From NCBI RefSeq assembly GCF_025766255.1, contig NW_026516665.1, positions 868,001 to 932,000 of the forward strand: a DNA stretch of 64,000 bases, read 5' to 3'. The position numbers and the translations under genes are program-made. This DNA comes from Zychaea mexicana (taxonomy: Eukaryota; Mucoromycota; Mucoromycetes; Mucorales; Lichtheimiaceae). Below the pieces are notes generated by a model. That model made no database searches. It was not told the origin of the DNA and saw only the letters and a program-made list of their open reading frames with translations. This document shows positions 39,200 through 48,700 of this stretch, piece after piece; position 1 is the first letter of the stretch; each line of letters starts with the position of its first letter.

Positions 39200-41789
39200 T
39201 TATACATCTCGTTCATAAAACAGCATGTATGCTTCACTAGACAGTACAGTTTCCAAATCTACTTCTTCTATAAGCTCGTCACTGCATCGCCAGAACGTCG
39301 TTGGCTTCTTTGGCTCCGGGTCTTCTTCTCCCGGTGCTCGACGCACATCCTGACCCGTGGGTAACTTCTTGCGCCGGTATGTGATGAAATGGCCCGACTC
39401 ATGGCCACCATAGTGAACGATCACCGCAGTGAGTCGATACGGGATGGTGCGGACAGTCGGCATGGACATGGAAGGTAAGGCATTGTGCACCACCTCCTCG
39501 TCCTTGTTCACCAAGGCCACATTCAACCCGTCGCGTCCATGAGCGAATCGATGGCCAGCTGCCATATTGCGCAGGTACACCAGACTCGTCCGACTGATAC
39601 GCGATTGCGACATGCTGCTGGTCGGTGGCGGTGGTGTGCTCAATGCAGCGGCTGGATCGCTCGTGTTGAGGAATCCATTGGTGGTGTAAGGTGCCAAGTC
39701 GAGGTATTCCGAGAACTTGACGTTGCAATGGTTCTTTTGGACGATGCCAGACGGATGATACACGGATCGTGACAGATGGAAACACAGCGACTTGGGCGGG
39801 TTGGCCAACATTGTTTGTTTGGTTGTGCACGAGGTTGTCCTTGGTGTCACTAATGGAATGCCCGGCTACGAAAATCACGATGCCCGGTTAAGTTAACCTT
39901 TCCCTTCCCATTGTTTTTGAAATGTTTAGATAGCATGTTGTAAAAACAAAACACTTACTAAAGGAGCTTCTACGTTGTATTTCATGGCATCCTTGATAAT
40001 CTGTATCTTGCCTTTAAGTTCTTGTTTATCTTCTTCGGATATCGACGAGCCTGATGCTGATGCTTTGGCAAACTCGTTCATCAGCGAGTCCAATGTAGCC
40101 ATCAGCATACACTTTCGGCATCGGAAATCCGTTAATACATCCACCTTGGTATATGTATCAATGCAGCTTTGGAGCGTGCAGCTCAGCTAAACAGAAAAAC
40201 AGCGTTTAATTACATATTTACTATCTTGAAGAAGAAGAAGAAAGGGAACTCACAGTTTGTGGAATCGTCAACGATATGTTGTCAAACGTGCTATGACGAA
40301 TAGGTGCCTAAATCGATGTCAGTCTTTCTTTTGCCGCTGTAACTTGAGTGAATACGGGTTCTGTTTGTTTATTACTTACTGTATAGCCACACTTCATGCA
40401 GCTGATTTTGGTTGCAGTTAAGCCAGTGAACGGACTTTTCGGACGACGAGGTCTAGTTCGTAAATAGCCACCTACAGTGGATACCGAGAAACAGCTCCAC
40501 ATGGATCCGGTGGTGCCCATGGACGATACTGACGAAGTTTCAAAATGGTCCAAGTTTGGATCCTTGAAAAATAAATAAAAAAGGTGGTGTGAGTTATTTT
40601 GATCTGTTTCTCTCTTCACACAATACATGCTGCCGCAAGCAACCTTATTTGTACGTGTCTTACGTTATCGATCGCCATCTTGCGGACAGCTCCTGCATCC
40701 AAAAGAGACGACGGTTCTTCGCGATATTGCACATCTTCTTCGGAAGTCAAGGCATGCGAGATGATCTGGAACAGTTCTTGTGCGTCCTAATATGCATATC
40801 AACAAAACCGATGATGACAACTTGAGTAACCTTGCTTTTTTTTTTTTCGTTGAACTATCTCGCCAAAATGTAGTTGGAAACTCAAATGTCTTTATTATCC
40901 GCTAACCTGCTGTTCTCGGTTGATTCTTCCATTCGTTTTCCGCTCTAAGGCATGAACAAGGTCGGCCGGTGCCATGGACCGGGGCTTGGCCAGTGGCCTG
41001 TTCAGCACTGATGAAAAAAAAAATCCCACACGCATACGTACGTAGGTTAGTGATTGAAAACGCTATAATGTCTGCTAATGCGACGATGGCGACAAAAAAA
41101 AATACTTGCTTTCGATTGTTGTATATAAAGCATAGGCGACGGATTCTAATACATAGTCGTTCCTTGTCAGCTCGATTCTTTCGATCTCGTCTCCCCGTTC
41201 ATCAACACGCTCGGCCTACAATCGATTGTTATGTATCAAAGTTCAAAATACATATCCATCATACGTTAATCGTTCGTTGTTCGTTATGTTGACATGCGCT
41301 GTTGCCGCTATCGTTATATAAGAGTGCTTTTATTTCTCTCTTTTGCTTACAAGGTAAGAACGAAGGGGTGTCACGGTCGCCAAAGCCTGATTGATAACAA
41401 TATTGTAAAGCCAACTTTTGTTTTAGTAAACAACAAACAGTTTCAAAAGTGCTGTTGAGGTATATATCTTTAGTTTACCTGGAGTACGGAATTAATGAAA
41501 CACGAATTGCCCGTGTTGGTCAAACCCATAATGTATCTTCCATCCCGTTCTACATTAGGAATTGGTATCGGAAGAAAAATGATAATTGAAGGCAGTTAGT
41601 ATACACGAATGGGAGTGAGGTGTATACTTGATGCACGCACACACCTTTCAAGATTCTGCTCTTTATTCGTCTCCGCCGACGTCTCGTATCGGTACTGCTG
41701 GACGATGATAATGCATAACCAGATGCAGCAAGTGCTATGCCGGTGATCGCTGCCAGAGCGGGATAATGGTAATTGGACGACGAGGCCAT
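39200..41789 (-). CDS. Ubiquitin-specific protease, USP30/Ubp16-like, membrane-anchored
   Basis: Predicted deubiquitinase of the mitochondrial outer membrane. Exon 1 begins MASSSNYHYPALAAITGIAL and holds one N-terminal membrane segment followed by basic TRRRRRRIKSR, the topology of USP30/Ubp16. The cysteine box is GLTNTGNSCFINSVLQ. Short exons then give ALATVTPLRSYL and VLESVAYALYTTIE, then a QE-box-like DAQELFQIISHAL. Zinc-binding CXXC pairs appear in KISCMKCGY and DFRCRKCML. The histidine box is HYGGHESGHFITYRRKK, near the C terminus, before WRCSDELIEEVDLE and ending FYERDV. Catalytic Cys and His are present. About nine exons. The join at the MAPADLVHAL exon was chosen because it restores phase (IESK|PLAKPRSM). 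Mitochondrial location is inferred from layout. Confidence 0.9.
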
Positions 41790-42459
41790 AGAAAACAAAG
41801 AGAGAGAGAGAGGACAAGTAAAGTAATCAGGGGGAAGAGGAGGGAAAGAAAGAAAAGAAAAAATAGAAAAAGAACCTCTCAACGTGAGTAAAAAAAAAAA
41901 AAAAAGAGAGAATGAGTTTTGGGTGGTTGAACGGAGCTGTTCGGAAAGCCTAGCACTCATTGTACCACAAAATTACAACACACAACATCGGAAAGCTGGC
42001 AATGTGTGGTGGCTGGCATGTGAGGTTCAAAGGCATCCAGCAAAAGAGAGAGAGAGAGAGAAAGAAAGAGAGGGGATGGAGATCATCCTTCATTACTCGC
42101 CTATCGGCAAAGCGATGCTTTCATGATAGCCTCCCCTCCTCCCCTCCTCCCCTTGCAGGCGGTGGCGGGAGCGTGTGCGAGCGCGCCAAAACAGAATAAA
42201 CCTTCTTGAGAATAAAAAGTCATGCGAAGTGACAAATATAAAAAATTCGTATGGTTTCGTTGCTTGTTCACAAATCATCATCATCATCACACAGTGCAGA
42301 ATAACGTGGATGGTGTGAAGAGTGGGTGCGAGATGACCAAGTCGACTAGACAGGCCCTGGATGTTGTATCATAGGGAACGACGGTGGTAGAACCAACAAT
42401 AGTAGGCCTTTCGCATTATTGGTTGGTTTAGCATCTGTTATGCACTTTGTCATCCCGCT

Positions 42460-42501
<42 letters not shown>

Positions 42502-42605
42502 CTAAAAAAGCAGGGAAAAAAAACTTTTTTATTCTCGCCTTTTTTTTCTTTTTTACCAGATCTCTCCCACTTTAATCCGCTTCTGCTTCATTACAATCTT
42601 GCACA
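41790..42605. other. Intergenic, divergent promoter region
   Basis: Lies between the divergently transcribed deubiquitinase gene and the plus-strand orphan gene. It contains a GA-rich tract around 42045-42072 and a long CT repeat close to the orphan gene. No coding feature recognised. Confidence 0.6.
42462..42495. repeat. CT microsatellite upstream of the orphan gene
   Basis: About 34 bases of uninterrupted TC repeat ending some 110 bases before the start codon at 42606. Pyrimidine tracts in this position are common in promoters of this window and may influence transcription initiation; this is positional inference. Confidence 0.9.
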
Positions 42606-43481
42606 ATGGAGACCTGCGTTGTACCGTACACACCATCTCATCATTCCTGCAATGATGCTGCTTTTGCTCCTCCTCCCTCCCCAACCCCGTCTCCAGCCTC
42701 CGCCAGTGTCGAACATGGCAAGAAGAGCATAAAAGACACCAGCAACGACAGCATAAACCTTCAAAAAGACGGTAACAGTAGCCCTGCAACCATAGAAAAC
42801 AGGGCCGCCCCTACTACACCTCGTCCCTGTCCAAAACCCATCAATCAACTACACCGCCGACTCTCCCGATACCCGTCCACGACTTTATCTGATCTGATTC
42901 CTGCTGCCACAGCCGCTCTCAAAGCTTCACAACAACTCAAAGAAAGCGAGAAAAAGCAGCAACAGCAACAGCAACAGCAACAGGAAGAAACCGAAGTAGC
43001 AGGCACTACGTTTGCACGAGCGCTTGCCAAAGTCAGAATCCAGGTCAAGACTCAACGCTTGAAAGAGAAATATCTGACTCATGAATGGATACGGCTTGCA
43101 CTGGGTCTCCCAGTCGACGAATCGATCATTAACAACACAAAGTACCCCTTGCCGCCCATGAAGAGGAAACAGCGTGTGGATACTACTAGTAGTGCGACAA
43201 ACAACAACAACAAGGGAGACAAAGCGTTGGAGACAACAACAACAACAACAGCAAGTGAGAACAAAAAGAGCATACGGATGGTTGCTTTAAAAAGCTTAAA
43301 CGGTCGCACAGGCGAGATTGCGACTTGGTATGAGTGGAAGATCGATAAATCAAAGTTCACCGTGGAAGAGGTTGAGACCAAAGTGGATCGATTACGAACG
43401 AGAATACAGGAGAAGAAGCAGCAACAGCAACATCAACAGCAACAACCCCAACAGCTGGTCGCCATTGCTGCTGATGCTTGA
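42606..43481 (+). CDS. Gln-rich protein of unknown function
   Basis: Intronless frame of 291 codons that I do not recognise. The first 90 residues are Pro/Ser/Thr-rich and probably disordered (APPPSPTPSPASASVEH). RRLSRYPSTTLSDL may be a phosphorylation-type motif. A Gln run follows near residue 120, then a folded-looking charged segment FARALAKVRIQVKTQRLKEK and YLTHEWIRLALGLPVDE. After an Asn/Thr-rich linker comes a second conserved-looking block, IRMVALKSLNGRTGEIATWY, followed by VEEVETKVDRLRTRIQEKKQ, a predicted helix, and a Gln-rich tail. Codon pattern, the clean ATG start and the balanced hydrophobic segments support a real gene. It converges on the F-box-like gene. Confidence 0.75.
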   Translation: METCVVPYTPSHHSCNDAAFAPPPSPTPSPASASVEHGKKSIKDTSNDSINLQKDGNSSPATIENRAAPTTPRPCPKPINQLHRRLSRYPSTTLSDLIPAATAALKASQQLKESEKKQQQQQQQQQEETEVAGTTFARALAKVRIQVKTQRLKEKYLTHEWIRLALGLPVDESIINNTKYPLPPMKRKQRVDTTSSATNNNNKGDKALETTTTTTASENKKSIRMVALKSLNGRTGEIATWYEWKIDKSKFTVEEVETKVDRLRTRIQEKKQQQQHQQQQPQQLVAIAADA

Positions 43482-43966
43482 TTAATAGTCCCATTCGTCA
43501 TAATTCGTTCATCACCTTTGGGTTTCGTACATGCTTGTGTGTATCTGTAAATAATTTCCTTTCGCAACCCCTCCCCCTTGCCCCACCATAAAACACACAC
43601 CTCCTTTTTGCTTCTCTAGTCCAGTGCATGTCATTCCCAGTTTCAACAATCCTATAGTAATAATAATATATATATACAAAATCGTGCAACGTTTATTCAG
43701 TTATGTAAAGAGGAAAGTAAGAATGTAAGTGGTAGAAGTGTAAAACAAAGAAGAAGTAAACAGGACGAACAGATAATGTGATTGTTGTGAGGATAAAAGT
43801 AGGAGGAGTAGGGAAAAGATAATAATTATGTATCGGCTGCTGTCGCGACTTGTTATATGAGTGCGAGTGTGGGAGATTGAGGAGGAAGAGGTTGACAGTG
43901 GGTATGATGTAGTGTAAAAGAGAGAGTGGGTGTGTACGTTGTGTATGTAAAGTAGTGAGAGTATTT
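43482..43966. other. Intergenic between convergent genes
   Basis: Shared 3' region of the orphan gene and the F-box-like gene. It is rich in AT and short simple repeats (AATAATAATATATATATA near 43660). No gene seen. Confidence 0.65.
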
Positions 43967-45400
43967 CTAAGGGGTGATGTGGTCAGCCAATAAGTGGGAC
44001 CTGACAAACTGTTTGCGGATTTCCTGCAGCTCTTCTAGATCCAGTGCAAGCGTCTTGTTGTTGTTGTTGCTGTTCGGCACCACCTTTTTGCGCATCACTA
44101 AAGGTCCTGATCGTCGACGCCGCAGGGCCACCGCATCAATCCCACGCCACACAACTGTTGGCACGTCCTGTACCATCCACGATACCATTTCCAAATGCAC
44201 CAACTCTCTACACCGTTGTAAAATCCCAACAATGCTGCCGTGGTCCTCTTCTTCCTCGTCTGTTTCCACGCTACCATCCGTATTAATGCCCAAACGCGGA
44301 TGGATGATACTGCTGGTTCGGATGCGTAGTGTTGACGGCGATGTTGATGATGAAGTGGGTGGTGTTGACGCAGACGTCAGTGATGATGATGTCAATGGTG
44401 ATCTTAGAGTACTATTAGTAGTGAAAGTAGTAGTAGTAGTAGTTGTTGTTGTTGTTGTTGGCGATAATATCGGACCATGGTTGTTGCCGTTGCCAGGCGA
44501 CGGTGGTGGTTGCATAGTGACACCAGCAGCGCGGATAGTCAAATTTTTAACATGGGTTGCATGCTGGGCTACGGATTTCAAAGTTTCTCTGCCGTCACAA
44601 CGGATGGATAGTTTATGGAGCTGGGGTCCGTAATGAGCTATGGTTTCGCAAAGCACAGATTCGCTGATCTGCTGTAGCGATACCGTGAGCTCCTTGATGT
44701 ATATGCAATGCTCTGTCAGGCTTTTGATTGCAGCCGTATTTGCACCAACCACCCGGTTTCGGTTGGCACCCAGGTTGACGCTTTCGAGATACGGCAACCG
44801 TTCGAATAGACTGGCCGCTGCTGCCTCGCTAAAGTCCGTCCAGCAGAAATTAAGGCGCCGGGTTCTGGAAAATAATGCAGAAGACTGTGGTAAAGAAGAA
44901 GAAGAAGAAGAAGAGGGAAATAGAAATGAAGAAGTGAAGGTCGTCGGTGTGGTTGGCGTTGTGGGCGCTGATTCATGTGTAAGGTTGCAATAGTGGAGTT
45001 GAAGGCATTCGATTTTCGGCAGGACAGCTGCTAGACGAGAAAGATAGTCGACGGATAACGAGTCAAAGTCGCTCAGGGTCAACACCCGTACGTTACAGAC
45101 TGTCCCCAAAAGTCCTGCGAAATCACGAGCAAACCAGAGATTGCTGCTCTGCTGGTTCTTTAGTGTCAGCGTCCGAGTATATGTCCGCATCGTCTCCTTC
45201 AGCTTGGGATGCCGTCGCAAGCCTTCTTCGAGCTGACGAACATGGGCTCGGAAGCCGACCTGGAGGTGGCTGTAGAGTGTGGGCACGCATAAATCATAGG
45301 CAAGGTGACAAGTGAGACTGAAGCGAGCTAAGGACTGGCGTGACAGCATTAGAAACAGGAGTTGTAGTAGTTCCTGTGGTAATTGTAGCAAGATTGACAT
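43967..45400 (-). CDS. F-box-like protein with leucine-rich repeats
   Basis: Predicted substrate adaptor of an SCF ubiquitin ligase, 477 residues, intronless. The N terminus MSILLQLPQELLQLLFLML followed by RQSLARFSLTCHLAYDLCVP has the LP, LL and cysteine/leucine spacing of an F-box. Repeated blocks such as TLTLKNQQSSNLWFARDF, VRVLTLSDFDSLSVDYLSRL and LPKIECLQLHYCNL look like irregular leucine-rich repeats. A Thr/Ser-rich low-complexity insertion (about residues 300-360) is coded by GT-type repeats on the plus strand. After it, LVHLEMVSWMVQDVPTVVW continues the repeat pattern. Such proteins form a large family in Mucoromycota. The substrate cannot be inferred. Confidence 0.8.
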   Translation of the reverse strand: MSILLQLPQELLQLLFLMLSRQSLARFSLTCHLAYDLCVPTLYSHLQVGFRAHVRQLEEGLRRHPKLKETMRTYTRTLTLKNQQSSNLWFARDFAGLLGTVCNVRVLTLSDFDSLSVDYLSRLAAVLPKIECLQLHYCNLTHESAPTTPTTPTTFTSSFLFPSSSSSSSLPQSSALFSRTRRLNFCWTDFSEAAAASLFERLPYLESVNLGANRNRVVGANTAAIKSLTEHCIYIKELTVSLQQISESVLCETIAHYGPQLHKLSIRCDGRETLKSVAQHATHVKNLTIRAAGVTMQPPPSPGNGNNHGPILSPTTTTTTTTTTTFTTNSTLRSPLTSSSLTSASTPPTSSSTSPSTLRIRTSSIIHPRLGINTDGSVETDEEEEDHGSIVGILQRCRELVHLEMVSWMVQDVPTVVWRGIDAVALRRRRSGPLVMRKKVVPNSNNNNKTLALDLEELQEIRKQFVRSHLLADHITP

Positions 45401-45748
45401 GGCTGCATGTAAAAATATATAAGAGACAGATGCAAGAAGGAAGAGATGAGAGGAGGAGAGAGGAGGAAAAGGTGGTTTTGAAAAGAAAGGGTAGTAGTAA
45501 GTATCCGATAAAGAAAAAAAAAAAAGAGAAAAAAAAAGAGGTTGTAATATATCGTTTTACATAATAGTCAAATATATAGAGGCACGCTTGGTCGGCTTAT
45601 TTCATGCCCGAACTCTGTATGAACAAGACCGTGAAATGTCTAAGCCGACAAGACAAAAACGGTGATTTATGCTTTATTTTGTACTTTGTTGGGTCGTATT
45701 ACATGTTTCTTTTTTAGAGTTATGAGAGAGTGCTGGATGGAAAGGTCT
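45401..45748. other. Intergenic, no gene recognised
   Basis: Upstream region of the F-box-like gene and 3' flank of the Qcr7 gene. Contains purine-rich AG and A tracts (45430-45540) which on the coding strand of the F-box gene form a pyrimidine-rich leader. Confidence 0.6.
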
Positions 45749-46460
45749 CTAGTGGCGAGGGGCGACCTTGATGTTATCGAAAGCATCACGTTCAGCAAAT
45801 TCGGCAGCAACTTCGTCAATGTAGGGCCGGAGGTATCGCTTGTCCTATCATAACATCAGTAGCATCAGCATTTATTGGCTCGATCACCACCTTGCGTTGG
45901 GCTTATATCCGTCTGCCATTGGCCAAAGCACCACCCCCTTCTAATATCACATATCCCTTCCGTCCTTGTCATCCTCTGGAAAACTCTATCAAGCATAAAC
46001 TATCGCTCTTACATTCTCTGGGGTAACCCACTGGTCCTTGGGCAAAAGCGATTGGGTCAACGAGCACTGCTGAGCGACGCGAATACGATAAGCGCGGTCG
46101 TAGGCCTCACGAGGTTCGGCTTTCTCGAGACGACGGATAGCTTCCTGAACAACATCACTTTCTTCGGCAAGCAAATCGTCATAACGCAAACCTATTGAAT
46201 ATGACCATGTAAAAATAAAAACAATGAGGATTCGCAAACATAAAACTTTTTTTTTTCGTTGTATAGAGTGGATTGATGGTGGCGAAATGTGCACTAAAGA
46301 AAAGAATCGTCGCAGATAATATACAACAACCAATTAGGAATCAAAAAAAGTTACCGATTTGTCTGTAGGCAGCAGCATTGGCGTAGATCTTGGACACTGG
46401 GGTCAAGAATCCGCTGAGAAGCTTCGAGTTTTGAACCAAGCTCTTGAGAGTAATGGACAT
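45749..46460 (-). CDS. QCR7: Cytochrome bc1 complex subunit 7 (14 kDa)
   Basis: Matrix-side accessory subunit of respiratory complex III (yeast Qcr7, human UQCRB). Exon 1 (46355-46460) encodes MSITLKSLVQNSKLLSGFLT and SKIYANAAAYRQIG. Exon 2 starts at 46191 and reads LRYDDLLAEESDVVQEAIRR, then LEKAEPREAYDRAYRIRVAQ, then CSLTQSLLPKDQWVTPEN. The final exon gives DKRYLRPYIDEVAAEFAERD and ends NIKVAPRH. Three exons joined in phase, about 120 residues, as expected for the family. The LRYDDL and R-A-R-I-R-AxQ blocks are strongly conserved hallmarks. Confidence 0.96.
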
Positions 46461-47738
46461 GGCTGCTCTGGATTTATTTGGGTAGAGTGGGGGAGAAGGG
46501 AGAGACAAGGAAAATGTTGATGGCCCGAAAATCGGTCACGGCAATAAAATGCGTCACCCCGATCAGGCCGGGGGGTCTCCGCCCTCTTCGGCTCACTCGC
46601 TCTTTCTCTCTCCTTATCTCCAACACCCGCAAAAATTTGAAAAGTACTTCTTTGTAACTATAGTGGTGCTCAAATTACGTATATGGGGTAATGATTCTAT
46701 AAAAACCACTATCTTGATATCTGTATTAACTCTGGTGAAATCATTTGGATCATACCAGTTGAAAGATGAAAGCTGTTTCCGCATTGTAAAATGTCAGTGC
46801 TGGAATCCATACTTTTAGTGATACACAACTAATCCAAGAGGGCCTATCTTGCATGGATCGTTATATTGGTGATTGTACGTACTACTCCATATGTCAAGGT
46901 ACTACTAGCATTGTTATTGAGAAATCTGATGTTGTTTTTATCGCCATTAGCATATAGATTGATAGCGCAGAGACGGTGATATGATTATGCTGAGGATCCA
47001 CAGACACCCATACATAACAACACGTACGGCCTCATCGCGTCGATTGCTACCTCTTTCTATATACATAGTCATCGTTCAGATTCTACACGCTAGTTGCATA
47101 AAACTCCAAAGAGCATAGACATCTCGCACAGATGGCCTCTGTTTCTTCGTTTGCTTTTACGAGTATAACGAACCAACACTTCAAACCATGAATAGCAGGA
47201 AAAGCTAGTTACAACATGCGTAAACGAAAAAGCACCTCTGCTTACAGATTGCTTATTACTACATGGAGCATTACTGTCGAACGTTTTCAGTTTGACAGCT
47301 ATATTATTGCAGTGTCATGGTTGCTGAATGATTTCTATCTAATAAAGAAGTTGCAGTGCAGGCCATCATTATAATTCATCACCTACATTTGCCTTGTTCT
47401 TTTCTCCATTGAATTTTGGAGAAAAAGCACTGTACATACTGTACACATAATCCAATTGCTTTTGCTTATCATTAGTTAGTGATGCCGTGTTGCTGAACGA
47501 GAAACCGGCATCACGTCAATCGGAACAACATAAGAGAATGAATTGCAACGACGTGTTGGTATAGGACTATACTATATAACAAAGCCAGCAGTCTATCACC
47601 AAACGACACGAACAATATAGCCGTACTTGAAGAACAGCAAGATTATCGCCGTTCGACATTATACAATGACGCCCTCTAAGATCAACTTAAAGGGAGCCTT
47701 ATAAGGTTGAAGCTAATGAGGGTAGATAAAAGTGAGTA
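46461..47738. other. Gene-free flank of a transposon
   Basis: Upstream of Qcr7 and leading to the pogo-like element. Only short frames without motifs. The Qcr7 promoter is expected in the first few hundred bases; a C/T-rich block lies at 46575-46625. Confidence 0.55.
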
Positions 47739-47763
47739 CAGTTGTACCCCGGTTTTTGCAACC
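47739..47763 (+). repeat. Left terminal inverted repeat of the pogo-like element
   Basis: Twenty-five bases beginning CAGTTGTACC and ending GCAACC, identical to the reverse complement of the right end; preceded by TA. Confidence 0.93.
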
Positions 47764-48039
47764 GAGGGTTTTCCGATTTTTTTTTGCAAAAAGTGAGGAT
47801 TTGCAAGTAACGGGGTAAACAATTCTGCTTTAAGTATACACTGGATAAGTCATCCTATTAACACTAGCCCATTGTTTATCTGTCAGAGATGATGTACGAT
47901 ACGTTCTTTGGGATTATTCATACAGCTCTAAATGTTACTACTTGCATATATAAGACCGTTCTTTCATTGAAGCTGTCTAGTGGTTTAAATTATTAGCTCT
48001 TTTAAGCATGACAAAATCGTTCCACAAGTTCACATCTAA

Positions 48040-48273
48040 GCAAGAGGATCGAACGTACGACGAGCACTTGAGCGGGCGGTGGACCAAAGCGCTGATTCGC
48101 CTATTCCAGGGCCAACGTCGAAGGAAGAAGAGGTTGCAATTGCAGGAGTTTTGAGCTTTTTGGATAATATCGATAACTACGACTTAAAGAAGTCTTTGCG
48201 TAGGATTCCAGAGAGTCTCAGGCAGCAATCATTCTCCTGACAATCATCCCTTGATGACTTCTTCGATATGTAG
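48040..48273 (+). pseudogene. Remnant of a transposase C terminus
   Basis: Within the pogo-like element, a frame opens after a stop at 48037-48039 and reads PIPGPTSKEEEVAIAGVLSF, then LDNIDNYDLKKSLRRIPESL, up to a TGA at 48238-48240. After that stop it continues QSSLDDFFDM to a TAG at 48271. A charged tail ending in a QxxLDDFF-like motif is typical of pogo/Tigger transposases. No DDE core or DNA-binding domain is left, so the element is non-autonomous. Confidence 0.55.
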
Positions 48274-48675
48274 TTAAAAGCTCCTTTGAGCAAACATTTT
48301 ATTTCTATATCTATATGTAGTGTGTTCCCTTTTTCTTATATCTTCATCATTTCTTTTGTGGATTCAATCCAATCAGTGCTATATATGTGTCCCGATTCTA
48401 CTGGTCCAACTACCAAATAATAATTTTTATGTATTTCGACAATAAATACATCTTCATATTTACATATTTATCTTGCAGTAACCGCATCATTTTATTCCTC
48501 ATAATCCGCAACAGATGCTTCTTTCAGTTGATATTGCAAAAATTGAAGCTGTTTTTACCCCGATAACATGCAAATCGTATAAACTCATTTGCAAGTTGCA
48601 AATTTGCGAAACTACTAAGTTTTTTTTGGATTTTTCAAAAAAAGTTGCAGATATACGAGGAATTGCAAAACCAGG

Positions 48676-48700
48676 GGTTGCAAAAACCGGGGTACAACTG
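48676..48700 (-). repeat. Right terminal inverted repeat of the pogo-like element
   Basis: Exact inverted copy of the left 25 bases, followed by TA at 48701-48702. Confidence 0.93.

Larger units (their letters stand above)
47739..48700. mobile_element. pogo-like (Tc1/mariner) DNA transposon, internally decayed
   Basis: The element is 962 bp long. Its ends are perfect inverted repeats of 25 bases beginning CAGTTGTACCCCGGTTTTTG, at 47739-47763 and 48676-48700. TA dinucleotides flank both ends (47737-47738 and 48701-48702), matching the TA target duplication of Tc1/mariner elements. Inside the ends are further related inverted segments: a left GGGGTAAACA block around 47808-47823 and a right TTTTTACCCCG block around 48551-48561, each beside TTGCAAAT-like motifs. 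The interior is much too short for a full transposase. It retains a short tail-like frame with one stop. The mechanism (cut-and-paste by a DDE enzyme) is known for the superfamily; assignment to pogo is inferred from TA duplication, CAG ends and the tail. Confidence 0.85.

Noticed and set aside
42045..42072. GA-rich tract as a CRISPR-like or regulatory repeat
   Set aside because: Simple purine microsatellite; no spacers or unit structure.
43974..44633. 219-codon plus-strand frame opposite the F-box-like gene
   Set aside because: Antisense shadow produced by the Thr/Ser repeat of the real gene (long Val run).
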